64,000 nt of DNA from contig JANXML010000117.1 of assembly GCA_025354645.1 (NCBI GenBank), positions 1-64,000 of the forward strand, read 5' to 3'. The position numbers were made by a program, and so were the translations under genes. Numbering within the stretch: the stretch's first letter is position 1; each line of letters starts with the position of its first letter. This stretch comes from Arcicella sp. Its GTDB lineage: Bacteria; Bacteroidota; Bacteroidia; Cytophagales; Spirosomataceae. This document shows positions 9,227 through 19,631 of this stretch, one piece after another. The notes under the pieces were generated by a model. That model saw only the letters and a list, made by a program, of their open reading frames with translations. It did not search any database and was not told the origin of the DNA.

Positions 9227-12200
9227 ATGAAATTTCAAATTTTCGTAATTACCATTTTATATTTTTCTATAACTGCCTGTCAGTCAGACGACAAACTATT
9301 CACAAATCTTTCAGAAAGTAAAACAAATATTAATTTTAGAAACATCTTGCAAGAGTCGGAAGAATTAAATGTATTGAATTATATGTATTTCTACAACGGT
9401 GGAGGTGTAGCCGTTGGTGATGTGAATAATGACGGTTTGACTGACATTTTTTTTACGGGAAACATGGTCAAAAATCGCTTGTACATTAACAAAGGCAACA
9501 TGGAATTTGACGATATCACAACTACTTCGGGCGTTGCTGAAGCACAAGGCTGGTGTACGGGTGCAACAATGGTTGATATTAATGAAGATGGATGGTTAGA
9601 TATTTACATTTGCCGCTCTGCGGATACTCGTCCAGATAAACGAGCGAACCTTTTGTATATCAATAATAAAAACAATACTTTTTCTGAGAAAGCCAAGGAG
9701 TACGGACTTGCAGATGAGGGGTACTCGACACAAGCATCTTTTTTTGATTACGATAAAGACGGAGATTTGGACATGTTTTTGTTAAATCATTCTTTAAATG
9801 AATTTGCGGGATTTAGCAAAATTTTGCCTGATTTGAAGAAAAAAATAAGCCCCATTTATGGAAATAAACTCTATCAGAATGATGGGAATAATCATTTTGA
9901 TGAGGTTTCTCAAAAAGCAGGTATTATCTCTAATGTTTTGAGTTTTGGATTAGGTGTCGCCATTTCGGATGTGAATAATGATGGTTGGTTAGATATTTAC
10001 GTATCCAACGATTTTAATGAACAAGATTATTTATATATTAATCAAAAAAACAGTTCTTCGCCACAATTCATAGATGAATCAGCTTCAAGATTGGGGCATA
10101 CTTCTCTGTTTTCGATGGGGTCGGATGCAGCAGATATCAACAATGATGGCTCTCCCGAAATCTTAACAATGGACATGGAAGCCGAAGGAAATCACCGCCA
10201 AAAAATGACTTCGGGAGCGGATAACTACGATAAATTCAAACTTTTGGAATCGCTCGGTTTTGGGAGTCAGTTTAGTAGAAATATGTTGCACTTAAACAAC
10301 GGAAATGGTCATTTTGCGGAAATAGCCCAGTTTTCGGGCGTTTCCAGTACGGATTGGTCATGGTCTGCATTATTTCAAGATTATGATAATGACGGTTTTA
10401 AAGACCTCTTTATTACCAATGGTTTTGTAAAAGATTATACCGATATGGATTTCTTGAAGTTTACAACCGATGAACAAATTAAAGCAAATGAAGGACAAAC
10501 TCAAAAGTTATCAGTAAGCCAATTGATTGAAAAAATGCCTAAGTCAACCACAGAGAGTTATGTTTTCCAAAACAAGGGAAATTTGACTTTCGATAAGAAA
10601 AATAAAGATTGGGGAATTGGTGGAAATGTAGTTTCGAGTGGTGCAGCATATGCCGACCTTGATAATGATGGCGACATGGATTTGGTGGTTAACAATATCA
10701 ATGAATATGCCACAATTTATCAAAACAATGCTAATACGATTCTCATGAATAACTATTTGAAGATCAAGCTATTGGGTGATTTAAAAAACGGCTCAGGCAT
10801 CGGTTCAAAAGTTTTTGTGTATTCAAGAGGACAGTCTTACATGCAAGAGCAAATGCCCGTGCGAGGATTCCAATCCTCGGTAGAGCAAATTTTGAATTTT
10901 GGGATTGGAAAATCAGCTCAGATTGATTCGGTCATAGTGATTTGGGATGATGATAAAAAACAAGTTTTGAAGAAAATAAAACCTAATCAAATTCTTACGG
11001 TGAAAAAATCAGAAGCCAATCAAGTATTTGTTTATCAAAATGTTAACAATAATAAACTATTTACTGAACAGGAAAATAATATCAATTTTACTCATACTGA
11101 AAACAATTATAATGACTTTAAATCTCAGATTCTTTTGCCTTATTTGCTCTCACGGTCGGGACCTTGTATAGCAAAAGGCGATGTAAATAATGATGGTTTA
11201 GAAGACCTTTTTGTAGGTGGTGCTTCGGGGCAATTGGGAGAAGTATTATTACAACAAAAAAGTGGTCAATTTACACTAAAATCACAAGCCATTTTTAAAC
11301 AAGATATTGCCTCAGAAGACTGTGGAGCAACATTTTTTGATGCTGACAATGATAAGGATTTAGATCTTTACGTGGTTAGTGGAGGTAGTGAATTTAATTC
11401 AAATGATGTCGCCCTTCAAGACCGACTTTATTTGAATGACGGTAAGGGCAATTTTAGCAAAAGTCAATTACCCAAAGAAACAATCAGCGGTTCGTGCGTT
11501 CGTCCTGCCGATATTGACAGTGATGGAGATTTAGACTTATTTATAGGGGGAAGATTGATACCCCAAAATTACCCAAAAACGCCCGAAAGTTTTATCTTAA
11601 TGAATCAAGGAAAAGGGATTTTTACAAAAGCTAATCAGCCGATAATCAGCAGTTTAGGGATGGTTACTGATGCAGTTTGGGTGGATATTAATAAGGATAA
11701 TATCAAAGATTTAATAGTGGTCGGTGAATGGATGCCAATAAAAATTCTAATTAATCAAAAAGGAAAATTGGTGGATGAATCTGCTAAATGGATTACACAA
11801 CCGATGAATGGTTTTTGGAATAAAATTTTGGCAGAAGATATGGATAATGATGGTGATGTGGATCTGATTGTAGGCAATCATGGACTTAATTCTCAAATAA
11901 AAGTAAACGAAACTCTACCCGCAGAAATCACATTTAAAGACTTTGACGATAACGGTACTATTGACCCAATTATGACTTATTATTTAGACGGAAAAAGTTA
12001 TCCAATGGCTTCCAGAGATGACCTTTTGGAGCATTTACCGATGTTGAAAAAGAAATTTACTGATTATAAATCTTATGCCGACGCTCAAATTACCGACCTT
12101 TTTAGTAGTTCAGAATTATCGGGTTCAACTACTTTGAAAGCTAATAATTTGCAAACTGTTTATTTAGAAAATACTGGTAAATTATTGAAAATAAAGACAT

Positions 12201-12499
12201 TACCTCAACAAACACAATTTGCTCCTGTGTATGCAATAGCTTCGGCAGATGTGAATAATGATGGAAAAAAGGATTTGATATTAAGTGGAAATCTTTCAAC
12301 TGCTCGCATTAAATTTGGGAAATATGATGCCTCAAACGGAACAATTTTATTGGGCGATGGAAAAGGGAATTTCAACTTTGTATCAAGCAATAGAACAGGG
12401 TTAAATCTTAAAGGAGATGTTCGAAGCATGGAAATTATTGGAAAAAAATTAGTGGTTGGAATAAACAATGAAAAAGTGAAGGTTTTTAAATTGAATTGA
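9227..12499 (+). CDS. VCBS/FG-GAP repeat protein with ASPIC/UnbV-type domain, secreted
   Basis: Lipoprotein-like signal; many D-x-N/D-x-D-G motifs (GDVNNDGLTDIFFTGN, SDVNNDGWLDIYVSN, LDNDGDMDLVVNN); central IKLLGDLKNGSGIGSKVFVYSRGQSYMQEQMPVRGFQSSVEQILNFGIG segment. Confidence 0.93.
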   Translation: MKFQIFVITILYFSITACQSDDKLFTNLSESKTNINFRNILQESEELNVLNYMYFYNGGGVAVGDVNNDGLTDIFFTGNMVKNRLYINKGNMEFDDITTTSGVAEAQGWCTGATMVDINEDGWLDIYICRSADTRPDKRANLLYINNKNNTFSEKAKEYGLADEGYSTQASFFDYDKDGDLDMFLLNHSLNEFAGFSKILPDLKKKISPIYGNKLYQNDGNNHFDEVSQKAGIISNVLSFGLGVAISDVNNDGWLDIYVSNDFNEQDYLYINQKNSSSPQFIDESASRLGHTSLFSMGSDAADINNDGSPEILTMDMEAEGNHRQKMTSGADNYDKFKLLESLGFGSQFSRNMLHLNNGNGHFAEIAQFSGVSSTDWSWSALFQDYDNDGFKDLFITNGFVKDYTDMDFLKFTTDEQIKANEGQTQKLSVSQLIEKMPKSTTESYVFQNKGNLTFDKKNKDWGIGGNVVSSGAAYADLDNDGDMDLVVNNINEYATIYQNNANTILMNNYLKIKLLGDLKNGSGIGSKVFVYSRGQSYMQEQMPVRGFQSSVEQILNFGIGKSAQIDSVIVIWDDDKKQVLKKIKPNQILTVKKSEANQVFVYQNVNNNKLFTEQENNINFTHTENNYNDFKSQILLPYLLSRSGPCIAKGDVNNDGLEDLFVGGASGQLGEVLLQQKSGQFTLKSQAIFKQDIASEDCGATFFDADNDKDLDLYVVSGGSEFNSNDVALQDRLYLNDGKGNFSKSQLPKETISGSCVRPADIDSDGDLDLFIGGRLIPQNYPKTPESFILMNQGKGIFTKANQPIISSLGMVTDAVWVDINKDNIKDLIVVGEWMPIKILINQKGKLVDESAKWITQPMNGFWNKILAEDMDNDGDVDLIVGNHGLNSQIKVNETLPAEITFKDFDDNGTIDPIMTYYLDGKSYPMASRDDLLEHLPMLKKKFTDYKSYADAQITDLFSSSELSGSTTLKANNLQTVYLENTGKLLKIKTLPQQTQFAPVYAIASADVNNDGKKDLILSGNLSTARIKFGKYDASNGTILLGDGKGNFNFVSSNRTGLNLKGDVRSMEIIGKKLVVGINNEKVKVFKLN

Positions 12500-12562
12500 G
12501 AACACGATTTTAAGATTTATGAGAATATACTTTACAATTGTATCAATCTTAAAATCGTATTC
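12500..12562. terminator. Bidirectional terminator between convergent genes
   Basis: 18-bp arms GAACACGATTTTAAGATT (12500-12517) / AATCTTAAAATCGTATTC (12545-12562), 17/18 complementary, followed by a T tract. Confidence 0.7.
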
Positions 12563-12582
12563 TTTTTTTACTAAAACACAAA

Positions 12583-13839
12583 TCATTTTAACCATTTATC
12601 GAACCAATCAAAGGCTTCTACTTGCATTTTTTTGTCAAATTTATGGGGACCAGGGTGAAAAGAACAATTATATTTGTCTTCTGCTCCCGCTTTTTTATAA
12701 ATTTCTTTCAAAATATTGTTTGCTTTTTCCATCTCTGAAAGCGTAAATAAATTATCATTCGTATCGTTTAAAACTAAGGTTGGCAAAGGCGTTCTTAATC
12801 CTAAAATCTCTGGAAAATCCAACTCATTTGGTAGTAAAGGAACGTAAGTCATCCACGTATGCGTAAAGGAAGTATTCAATGCAAAATCATTCCAAGTTGT
12901 CATAAATCCCACAGGAACGGCACATTTTATCCGAGCATCTAAACCTCCCATGAACACCGTCCTTAAACCTCCACCAGAAAGACCACAACAGCCAACACGT
13001 TCATTGTCAACGTCTTCTCTTGCACAGAGAATATCTAAAGCCTTTCTGTCTTCAGCGAAAAATACCCCAGGCCACGTAGTTCCTGCACTTAGTAGTGACC
13101 TTGACATGGTTTGTTCATGATGATTCGCCCATTCATTATAAGCACTAATATTTTTTGGATTATCAGGATCATTATCGGTTAATCCTTCTCGATTATACGC
13201 AGGAATATCTTCCATCATTACCCTCCTACTCGCAAAGGCAAAAGCATCTGAAACTAAAACTACATAGCCTCTTTTTGCCAGTTCATTCGCCCACGCTGCC
13301 CCTCCATAATAATCTTGTTGAGCCTTTTTCATGAGAGGATGCTGATTATCCGAAATTTTGGTGATTTTTTGTGTACCAAAATACTTGTCCCCACCATGGT
13401 CGTGAAAACCAAGCACGGCTGGCAATTTCCCTTTGGCATTTAAAGGTTTTAATAAGACGGCTTCTGTTGGTCTTCCGTAAGGTAATTGCCATGTTAATTT
13501 TTCAATATGCAAACCATCATAAGACAAACTTTCTATAACTTTTACTTTCGGCAAGCCTCCAATTTCAGGGATAGCCATTCGTTCCATTAACTGATTTTTT
13601 GCCACGTTTTGCCACGTTTTTAAATCAGTATATTTATTGTTCCTAAACGAGAATTTTGGCAGTTGCTTATCTTTTAAATTAGTAGCCCATTCACCATATT
13701 TTCCAATAACACTCAGTTTTGGTTCCACTAATTTCAATTTATTTACATTTACATTAGAACCTTTTAAGTTAACTTTTAAAGAAAATCCAAGAGCAGTAAG
13801 ACCGCTCATTTTCAAAATTTGCCTACGTTTTTTGTCCAT
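12583..13839 (-). CDS. Secreted alpha/beta hydrolase (acetyl xylan esterase / dienelactone-hydrolase-like)
   Basis: Tat-like N-terminus MDKKRRQILKMSGLTALG; PAVLGFHDHGGDKY, CCGLSGGGLRTVFMGGLDARIKCAVPVGF nucleophile elbow. Confidence 0.8.
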   Translation of the reverse strand: MDKKRRQILKMSGLTALGFSLKVNLKGSNVNVNKLKLVEPKLSVIGKYGEWATNLKDKQLPKFSFRNNKYTDLKTWQNVAKNQLMERMAIPEIGGLPKVKVIESLSYDGLHIEKLTWQLPYGRPTEAVLLKPLNAKGKLPAVLGFHDHGGDKYFGTQKITKISDNQHPLMKKAQQDYYGGAAWANELAKRGYVVLVSDAFAFASRRVMMEDIPAYNREGLTDNDPDNPKNISAYNEWANHHEQTMSRSLLSAGTTWPGVFFAEDRKALDILCAREDVDNERVGCCGLSGGGLRTVFMGGLDARIKCAVPVGFMTTWNDFALNTSFTHTWMTYVPLLPNELDFPEILGLRTPLPTLVLNDTNDNLFTLSEMEKANNILKEIYKKAGAEDKYNCSFHPGPHKFDKKMQVEAFDWFDKWLK

Positions 13840-14087
13840 TTTTTTGAAATTTAATAAAATAAAAAGTAAATAAAATTATTAATTCTTATCAATTTCTTTA
13901 TAATTAAGATGATAAACAACTCATTTTCTCCCAATGGTAAATCAGTATCATAAACACAAATGAAAGTATTATTTTTTGGAGGATTATTGCTCTACTTTTG
14001 AATGAAATATGGTTTTTATACAGATAATTCTAAATTTTATTACACTTTTCAAATCAAAAAAATTAAATAAACTGATACTATTTTACA

Positions 14088-15452
14088 ATGAAAGAAAGTA
14101 ATGATTTTCAGGCAGGAGTGGCAAAAATTGACATAACGCCATCACTCGGCACAATTATTGGTGCTGATTTTTTGCCTCATTATGCTCGCTTTATACATGA
14201 TCCATTATTTTCTAAATCATTGATTTTCAAGGATATAAATACAACTATTGCCATTATAATAGTTGATATTTGCATTATGGATACTGAATTTATGGATGAT
14301 GTAAAATCCAAAATTCAATCAGCAACGGGCATAGAACCAAAGAATATTCTTTTAGCAAGTAATCACAATCATGCAGCTGGGGATATTATAAGTCTTTTAG
14401 GAGGTTCCGCAGATATTGCCTACAAAAAGAAACTTCCTGATTTGATTGTTCAATCCGTGAAATTAGCAAAAGATAAACTTCAACCAGCCAAAATTGCCTC
14501 AGATTTAGTGAATGTTCCCGAATACGTTAGATGCCGCAGGTACCTAATGGCAGATGGATATGAAGCTAAAAACCCTGTTACAAGAAAAAAAGACATCGTT
14601 AAAACAAATCCGTTTGGTGGCGAGGATAAAATTATTGGTCCAGCCGCAAAAACTGACCCTGAATTAAGTTTCTTAGCAGTGAAAAGTTTGGATGATAAAT
14701 GGATTTCAGTCTTGGCAAATTATTCATTGCATTACGTGGGGGATTGGCCAGATGATTCTATTACAGGAGATTATTTTGGAGAATTTTCAAAACAAATTCA
14801 AGAAAAACTGGGTGCAAACGATGACTTTGTTGGTGTCATGAGTAATGGCACGAGTGGAGATGTCAATATCTGGGATTTCATGAATCCAGAACGTTTTCCG
14901 AAAGAAAACTATGCGAAAACAAAACTCATTGGCGGTGATTTAGCACAAAAAGTCTATGAAAAAATAGAGGTTTTAACTTGGGAAGATAATGCAAATATAT
15001 CGGCTAAATATGAAGAGTTCATGCTCGATATCAGAAAGCCTTCAAAGCAAGAATTAGAAATTGCAAAACAAGCATTTATTGAAAACGATTTCAATAATTT
15101 AAGTTTGAAGTCTGACATGATTCAACGCATTTATGATCGTGAGCAATTGCTTTTAAATGAGTATCCCGATACCGCCAAATTGAGTGTCCAATCCCTGAAG
15201 ATTGGCAATTTGATTATTGGTGCTTTACCAGGTGAATTTTTTGCAGAAACTGGCTTGATATTGAAAGAAGGGGTTAATTTGCATAATTATTTTACAATCT
15301 CATTGGCAAATTCTTACGGTGGATACGTCCCTCCTGCCCACGAAATCGACCGTGGAGGCTACGAAACTTGGCGTGCCAGAAGTAGCTTTTTAGAACATAA
15401 CGCTGAGGAAAAAATTAGAGAGAAATTAGCCAAATTAATTAAAGAAATTTAA
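14088..15452 (+). CDS. Neutral/alkaline non-lysosomal ceramidase N-terminal-domain-like protein
   Basis: FQAGVAKIDITPSLGTIIGADF start, ILLASNHNHAAGD (ceramidase SHTHS-like), VMSNGTSGDVNIWDF; lacks the C-terminal domain of full-length neutral ceramidases. Confidence 0.75.
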   Translation: MKESNDFQAGVAKIDITPSLGTIIGADFLPHYARFIHDPLFSKSLIFKDINTTIAIIIVDICIMDTEFMDDVKSKIQSATGIEPKNILLASNHNHAAGDIISLLGGSADIAYKKKLPDLIVQSVKLAKDKLQPAKIASDLVNVPEYVRCRRYLMADGYEAKNPVTRKKDIVKTNPFGGEDKIIGPAAKTDPELSFLAVKSLDDKWISVLANYSLHYVGDWPDDSITGDYFGEFSKQIQEKLGANDDFVGVMSNGTSGDVNIWDFMNPERFPKENYAKTKLIGGDLAQKVYEKIEVLTWEDNANISAKYEEFMLDIRKPSKQELEIAKQAFIENDFNNLSLKSDMIQRIYDREQLLLNEYPDTAKLSVQSLKIGNLIIGALPGEFFAETGLILKEGVNLHNYFTISLANSYGGYVPPAHEIDRGGYETWRARSSFLEHNAEEKIREKLAKLIKEI

Positions 15453-15467
15453 CTAACCACATAAAAA

Positions 15468-16277
15468 ATGTTAACAATAAGTCAACTTTTTATTTACCCA
15501 ATTAAATCACTCTCTGGAATTTCAGTTGATGCTTGTGAAGTAACAAATCGTGGATTGAAAAATGATAGAAGGTGGATGATTGTTGATAAAAATAACCAAT
15601 TTTTGACCTTGCGAGAATATCCCAAAATGGCATTATTGGATGTTGAAATAAATGAAAAAAGTTTATCAATCAAATCACGTGAACATCCTCAACAGTTTCT
15701 ACATGTTCCATTCATGAGTAACGCAAATAATCTTGAAAATGTAACAATTTGGAATGCAACCGTTCAAGCAGAACCAGTTCAGCATGAAACGAATGATTGG
15801 TTAAGCGATATGTTGGGCAATGCTTGCAAATTAGTTTACATGCCCGAAGAAAGTTTGAGACCCGTTGATACAACTTCTGGATATCATCCCGAAGGAAAAT
15901 TCACTTCTTTTGCTGATGCTTATCCATTTTTATTATTAGGAGAAGCGTCTATGGATGAGTTGAATTCACGATCTGAAAAACAATTTTCAATTCAACGTTT
16001 TAGACCCAATATTGTCTTTTCAGGTGGTTTGCCAAATCAGGAAGATTTGTTTGAAAACTTCACAATTAACGATATAACTTTTACAGGACTTGAAAATTGT
16101 GCTCGTTGCAAAATTCCTAATGTGAATCCTGATAATGGTATTTTAGGCACTGATAATGAGCCACTTAAAACATTAGCAAAATATAGATTAAGGAATAAAA
16201 GCATTGAATTTGGCAGGAATATAGTCTTCAATGGTAGTGGAACAATTAAGGTTGGAGATGAGTTAAAATTGAGATAG
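15468..16277 (+). CDS. MOSC domain-containing protein (YcbX/mARC-like)
   Basis: MLTISQLFIYPIKSLSGISVDACEVTNRGLKNDRRWMIVD; FSIQRFRPNIVFSGG; C-terminal ENCARCKIPNVNPDNG. Confidence 0.9.
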   Translation: MLTISQLFIYPIKSLSGISVDACEVTNRGLKNDRRWMIVDKNNQFLTLREYPKMALLDVEINEKSLSIKSREHPQQFLHVPFMSNANNLENVTIWNATVQAEPVQHETNDWLSDMLGNACKLVYMPEESLRPVDTTSGYHPEGKFTSFADAYPFLLLGEASMDELNSRSEKQFSIQRFRPNIVFSGGLPNQEDLFENFTINDITFTGLENCARCKIPNVNPDNGILGTDNEPLKTLAKYRLRNKSIEFGRNIVFNGSGTIKVGDELKLR

Positions 16278-16304
16278 TTGTAAAGCAAATAAACCAAAAA
16301 ATAC

Positions 16305-17576
16305 ATGAATCAAAACAAATCTTATACCATTTCTTTGACCATTATTACCTTCATATTTTTCGTTTTTGGTTTTATAATTTGGCTAAATGGAGTATTAATT
16401 CCATACTTTCAAATATGTCTTGAATTGACAAATTTTCAAGCCTCTTTAGTAATTTTTGCTGCCAATATTGCCTATTTTGTAATGGCATTACCGAGTGCTT
16501 GGGTCTTAAAAAAGACTAAATATAAGAAGGGAATGGTTTTGGGGTTGTTAATTATGACTATTGGAACGTTAATGTTTATCCCTGCTGCTTACACTCGAAC
16601 GTATAGTCTTTTTTTAGCGGGACTTTTTGTAACTGGTACAGGTTTAACACTTCTACAAGCTGCCGTAAATCCATACATTGCCATTCTTGGACCTATCGAA
16701 AGTACAGCTCAACGAGTAGGTTTTTTAGGACTTGCCAATAAAACTGCGGGCATCCTTAGCATCACGGTTTTGGGATCAATTTTCTTGCTAAAAGCAGATG
16801 AAATTATTGCAAATGTTAGTACTTTAAGCGGTCTTGAAAAAGCAAAAATTTTAGATGAATATGCTCTTAAAATCGTAAATCCATACATTGCAATAACCGT
16901 AATTTTGATACTCATGGCAATGGTAATACATTTTTCCAATTTGCCTGAAATTGATGATTCCAAAACCGAGATTGAAGGAATTAGTGTTGAGATAGAATCC
17001 AAAGCTAATGTATTTCAATATCCTTATTTAGTATTGGGCGTGGTTACAATGTTCTTTGCTTCCACATGTGAGGTCGTACCCGTTGATAGCATTATAATTT
17101 ATAGTAGAGCTTTGGGGCTTTCGATTAATGAAGCTCGTATTTTTCCAATTTATGCCCTTGTTGCAATGCTAATGGGCTATTTAGCGACAATTATTTTTAT
17201 TCCAAAATATATCTCCCAACATAAAACGCTTCAATTTACGGCTTTGTGGGGAATTTTATTATCACTTGGTTCGTATTTTACGGGAGGAAAAATTTCAATT
17301 TTATTGGTTTCACTTATGGGTTTCGGAACCGCAATGTTGTGGGGAACTATCTGGGGATTATCATTGAGGGGACTTGGAAAATATACGAAAGTTGGGGGAG
17401 CCATGTTATTAATGGGAATCATTGGAGGAGCAATTTTACCTCTCCTTTTTGGAAAATTGGTTGACACGAATCCACAATATCCTCAAAATGCAATATTGTT
17501 GATGATCCCCTTTTATTTAGTCATTTTAGGTTACGGAATTTGGGGGTATAAAATGGAAAAATGGAGCATAAAATAA
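16305..17576 (+). CDS. MFS sugar transporter, FucP/GluP-like
   Basis: 12-TM ORF with FFVFGFIIWLNGVLIPYFQICLELTNFQASLVIFAANIAYFVMALPSAWVLKK and LTLLQAAVNPYIAILGP. Confidence 0.88.
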   Translation: MNQNKSYTISLTIITFIFFVFGFIIWLNGVLIPYFQICLELTNFQASLVIFAANIAYFVMALPSAWVLKKTKYKKGMVLGLLIMTIGTLMFIPAAYTRTYSLFLAGLFVTGTGLTLLQAAVNPYIAILGPIESTAQRVGFLGLANKTAGILSITVLGSIFLLKADEIIANVSTLSGLEKAKILDEYALKIVNPYIAITVILILMAMVIHFSNLPEIDDSKTEIEGISVEIESKANVFQYPYLVLGVVTMFFASTCEVVPVDSIIIYSRALGLSINEARIFPIYALVAMLMGYLATIIFIPKYISQHKTLQFTALWGILLSLGSYFTGGKISILLVSLMGFGTAMLWGTIWGLSLRGLGKYTKVGGAMLLMGIIGGAILPLLFGKLVDTNPQYPQNAILLMIPFYLVILGYGIWGYKMEKWSIK

Positions 17577-17713
17577 TTTAAACGATGCGTTTTAGAAGAT
17601 TAGAAATTGTAAGGAGTAATCAATAGTTACTTTCTTAATAAAATAAAGAAAAATTAAAATGCTCTAAAATGCTCAGTAACTTTTATTTTTATTAACTTAA
17701 AATAATACAAAAT

Positions 17714-19123
17714 ATGAAAAATAAAATTTTTATCATTTTATTAAAATATAACCTCTTTTTTGGAATATTATTTTTTCTAAATTCATGTTCAAAAAATCCA
17801 GAAATAAACAATTCTAATGCTCAAACTGATGTGCCGTTAATTGATAAATCCATTGTTCCAAATCCACCAATGGGTTGGAATTCTTGGGACAGTTTTGGTT
17901 GGACAGTTAACGAAACTCAAGTGAAAGCAAATGCAGAATATATGGCTAAAAACCTCAAATCACTTGGTTATGAATACATTGTAGTAGATGCAAATTGGTA
18001 TGCCGATAAAAAAGGAAGCAATTTTGAAGATTTTGTGCATGAAAGAATGTCAACAAAACCAGCTTATAGCATGGATGAATTTGGGAGGTTATTACCCGAT
18101 ACAACCAAATATCCATCAGCAAAAGATGGGAAGGGTTTTAAGCCTTTGGCAGATTATATTCATAGTTTAGGCTTAAAATTTGGTATTCACATGATGCGGG
18201 GTATCCCTTGGAAGGCTTCTGATAATAATACTATAATTAAAGGTACAGATTTTAAAGCAAGTTCTATTTCTCAACCTGATAGCGGTTGCGTTTGGTATGA
18301 TGGTTACTATGGAATTGATATGAAAAAACCTGGTGCCCAAGAATATCTAAACTCAGTTTATAAATTATATGCCGATTGGGGACTTGATTTTATAAAAGTA
18401 GATGATGTGGTAAATGTGCCAGAGTTAGAAGGAATCAGTAAAGCAATTAGAGGTTCTGGCAGAAAGATGGTCATCAGTGTAGTTCCAGATGGAATTCCTT
18501 ATGATATTTTGAAAAAGAATGCTCACATGTCACGAACTGGGTACGACTTTTGGGACGTTTGGGAGATGTTAAAAAAAGGGTTTTCTGCCGCTAATATTGC
18601 CTCTAAACAAATTGAAGGGGGTTTTTATCCAGATTTAGATATGTTGCCAATCGGTAAAATTGGAATTGGTTTGTCATATAAAGGACCGAAAGCTCGTATT
18701 TCAAATTTTACAAAAAATGAATTACATACCCTCTTATCACTCTGGTATATCTCAAAAATGCCCTTATTTATTGGAGGAAATTTACCAGAAACCGATTCTC
18801 AAACTTTATCCTTAATTACAAATAAAGAAGCTCTGGACGTAAACAGAATTGGTATAAATGGTCGCCAAATTAAATTTAAAAATGCAATTATCATTTGGGT
18901 TGCCGATGTGAAAGATAAACAGGACAAATATTTAGCATTTTTCAACCAATGGGAATCAATTGAACCCGTTGAAACCAAAGTTACTTGGAAACAATTAGGA
19001 CTTTCAGGTTCGGAATATAAAGTGAGAGATTTATGGGCAAATAAAGATTTGGGTACGTTTAAAGATGGCTTTTCAAAACCTATAAATGCCCACGATGCAG
19101 GTTTATATAAAGTTTATCAATAA
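17714..19123 (+). CDS. Glycoside hydrolase family 27 (alpha-galactosidase-like) lipoprotein
   Basis: PPMGWNSWDSFGWTVNETQVKANAEYMAKNLKSLGYEYIVVDANWY; LDFIKVDDV catalytic region; lipobox-like LNSC. Confidence 0.9.
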   Translation: MKNKIFIILLKYNLFFGILFFLNSCSKNPEINNSNAQTDVPLIDKSIVPNPPMGWNSWDSFGWTVNETQVKANAEYMAKNLKSLGYEYIVVDANWYADKKGSNFEDFVHERMSTKPAYSMDEFGRLLPDTTKYPSAKDGKGFKPLADYIHSLGLKFGIHMMRGIPWKASDNNTIIKGTDFKASSISQPDSGCVWYDGYYGIDMKKPGAQEYLNSVYKLYADWGLDFIKVDDVVNVPELEGISKAIRGSGRKMVISVVPDGIPYDILKKNAHMSRTGYDFWDVWEMLKKGFSAANIASKQIEGGFYPDLDMLPIGKIGIGLSYKGPKARISNFTKNELHTLLSLWYISKMPLFIGGNLPETDSQTLSLITNKEALDVNRIGINGRQIKFKNAIIIWVADVKDKQDKYLAFFNQWESIEPVETKVTWKQLGLSGSEYKVRDLWANKDLGTFKDGFSKPINAHDAGLYKVYQ

Positions 19124-19134
19124 GTAAATAATAG

Positions 19135-19170
19135 AAACCTTGTTGGAGCGAAAAGCAACTAACAAGGTTT
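19135..19170. terminator. Hairpin terminator after GH27 gene
   Basis: AAACCTTGTT (19135-19144) ... AACAAGGTTT (19161-19170) followed by T-rich sequence. Confidence 0.6.
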
Positions 19171-19230
19171 TATAATTTACCCTGTAATTGGCACTTTCAC
19201 CTGACAGCGGTATTCAAACTATTTAAAGCA

Positions 19231-19617
19231 ATGCAAAAGCAAAAAATTGTCCATCCAGACAGAAACCCAAATTTTGCCACAGGAGCCTATTCCGACGGTG
19301 TTTTGATTGACGGATTGTTGTTCGTAAGTGGGCAAGCGGCAGTAGATTTCAAAACTTCAAAATTTGTTTTAGGCACTATTGAAGAGGAAACTGTCAGGAC
19401 TTTGGACAACATAAAAACCATAATTGAAACCGCTGGCGGAACGATGGAAGATGTTGTAAAATGCACCGTACATTTAGCCGACATTAATGATTTTGACCGA
19501 TACAACGTTGTTTATGCCAGTTATTTTAAAGACATAAAACCCGCAAGAACAACCGTACAATCAGTCTTAGCGGAAAATTTAAAGGTAGAAATTGATGCGA
19601 TTGTGAAAATATCTTAA
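19231..19617 (+). CDS. RidA family (YjgF/YER057c/UK114) enamine/imine deaminase-like protein
   Basis: GAYSDGVLIDGLLFVSGQAAVDF, VKCTVHLADINDFDRYNVVYASYF, PARTTVQSVLAENLKVEIDAIVKI. Confidence 0.93.
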   Translation: MQKQKIVHPDRNPNFATGAYSDGVLIDGLLFVSGQAAVDFKTSKFVLGTIEEETVRTLDNIKTIIETAGGTMEDVVKCTVHLADINDFDRYNVVYASYFKDIKPARTTVQSVLAENLKVEIDAIVKIS

Positions 19618-19631
19618 TAATTAAAAAAAAT

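Noticed and set aside
12519-12746. 75-aa + strand ORF overlapping the convergent terminator and hydrolase 3' end
   Set aside because: Starts within the terminator loop and runs antisense through the hydrolase gene.
13600-13622. Tandem GCCACGTTTT GCCACGTTTT decamer
   Set aside because: Lies within the hydrolase coding region and is explained by codons for KTWQNVAK; no sign of a regulatory role.
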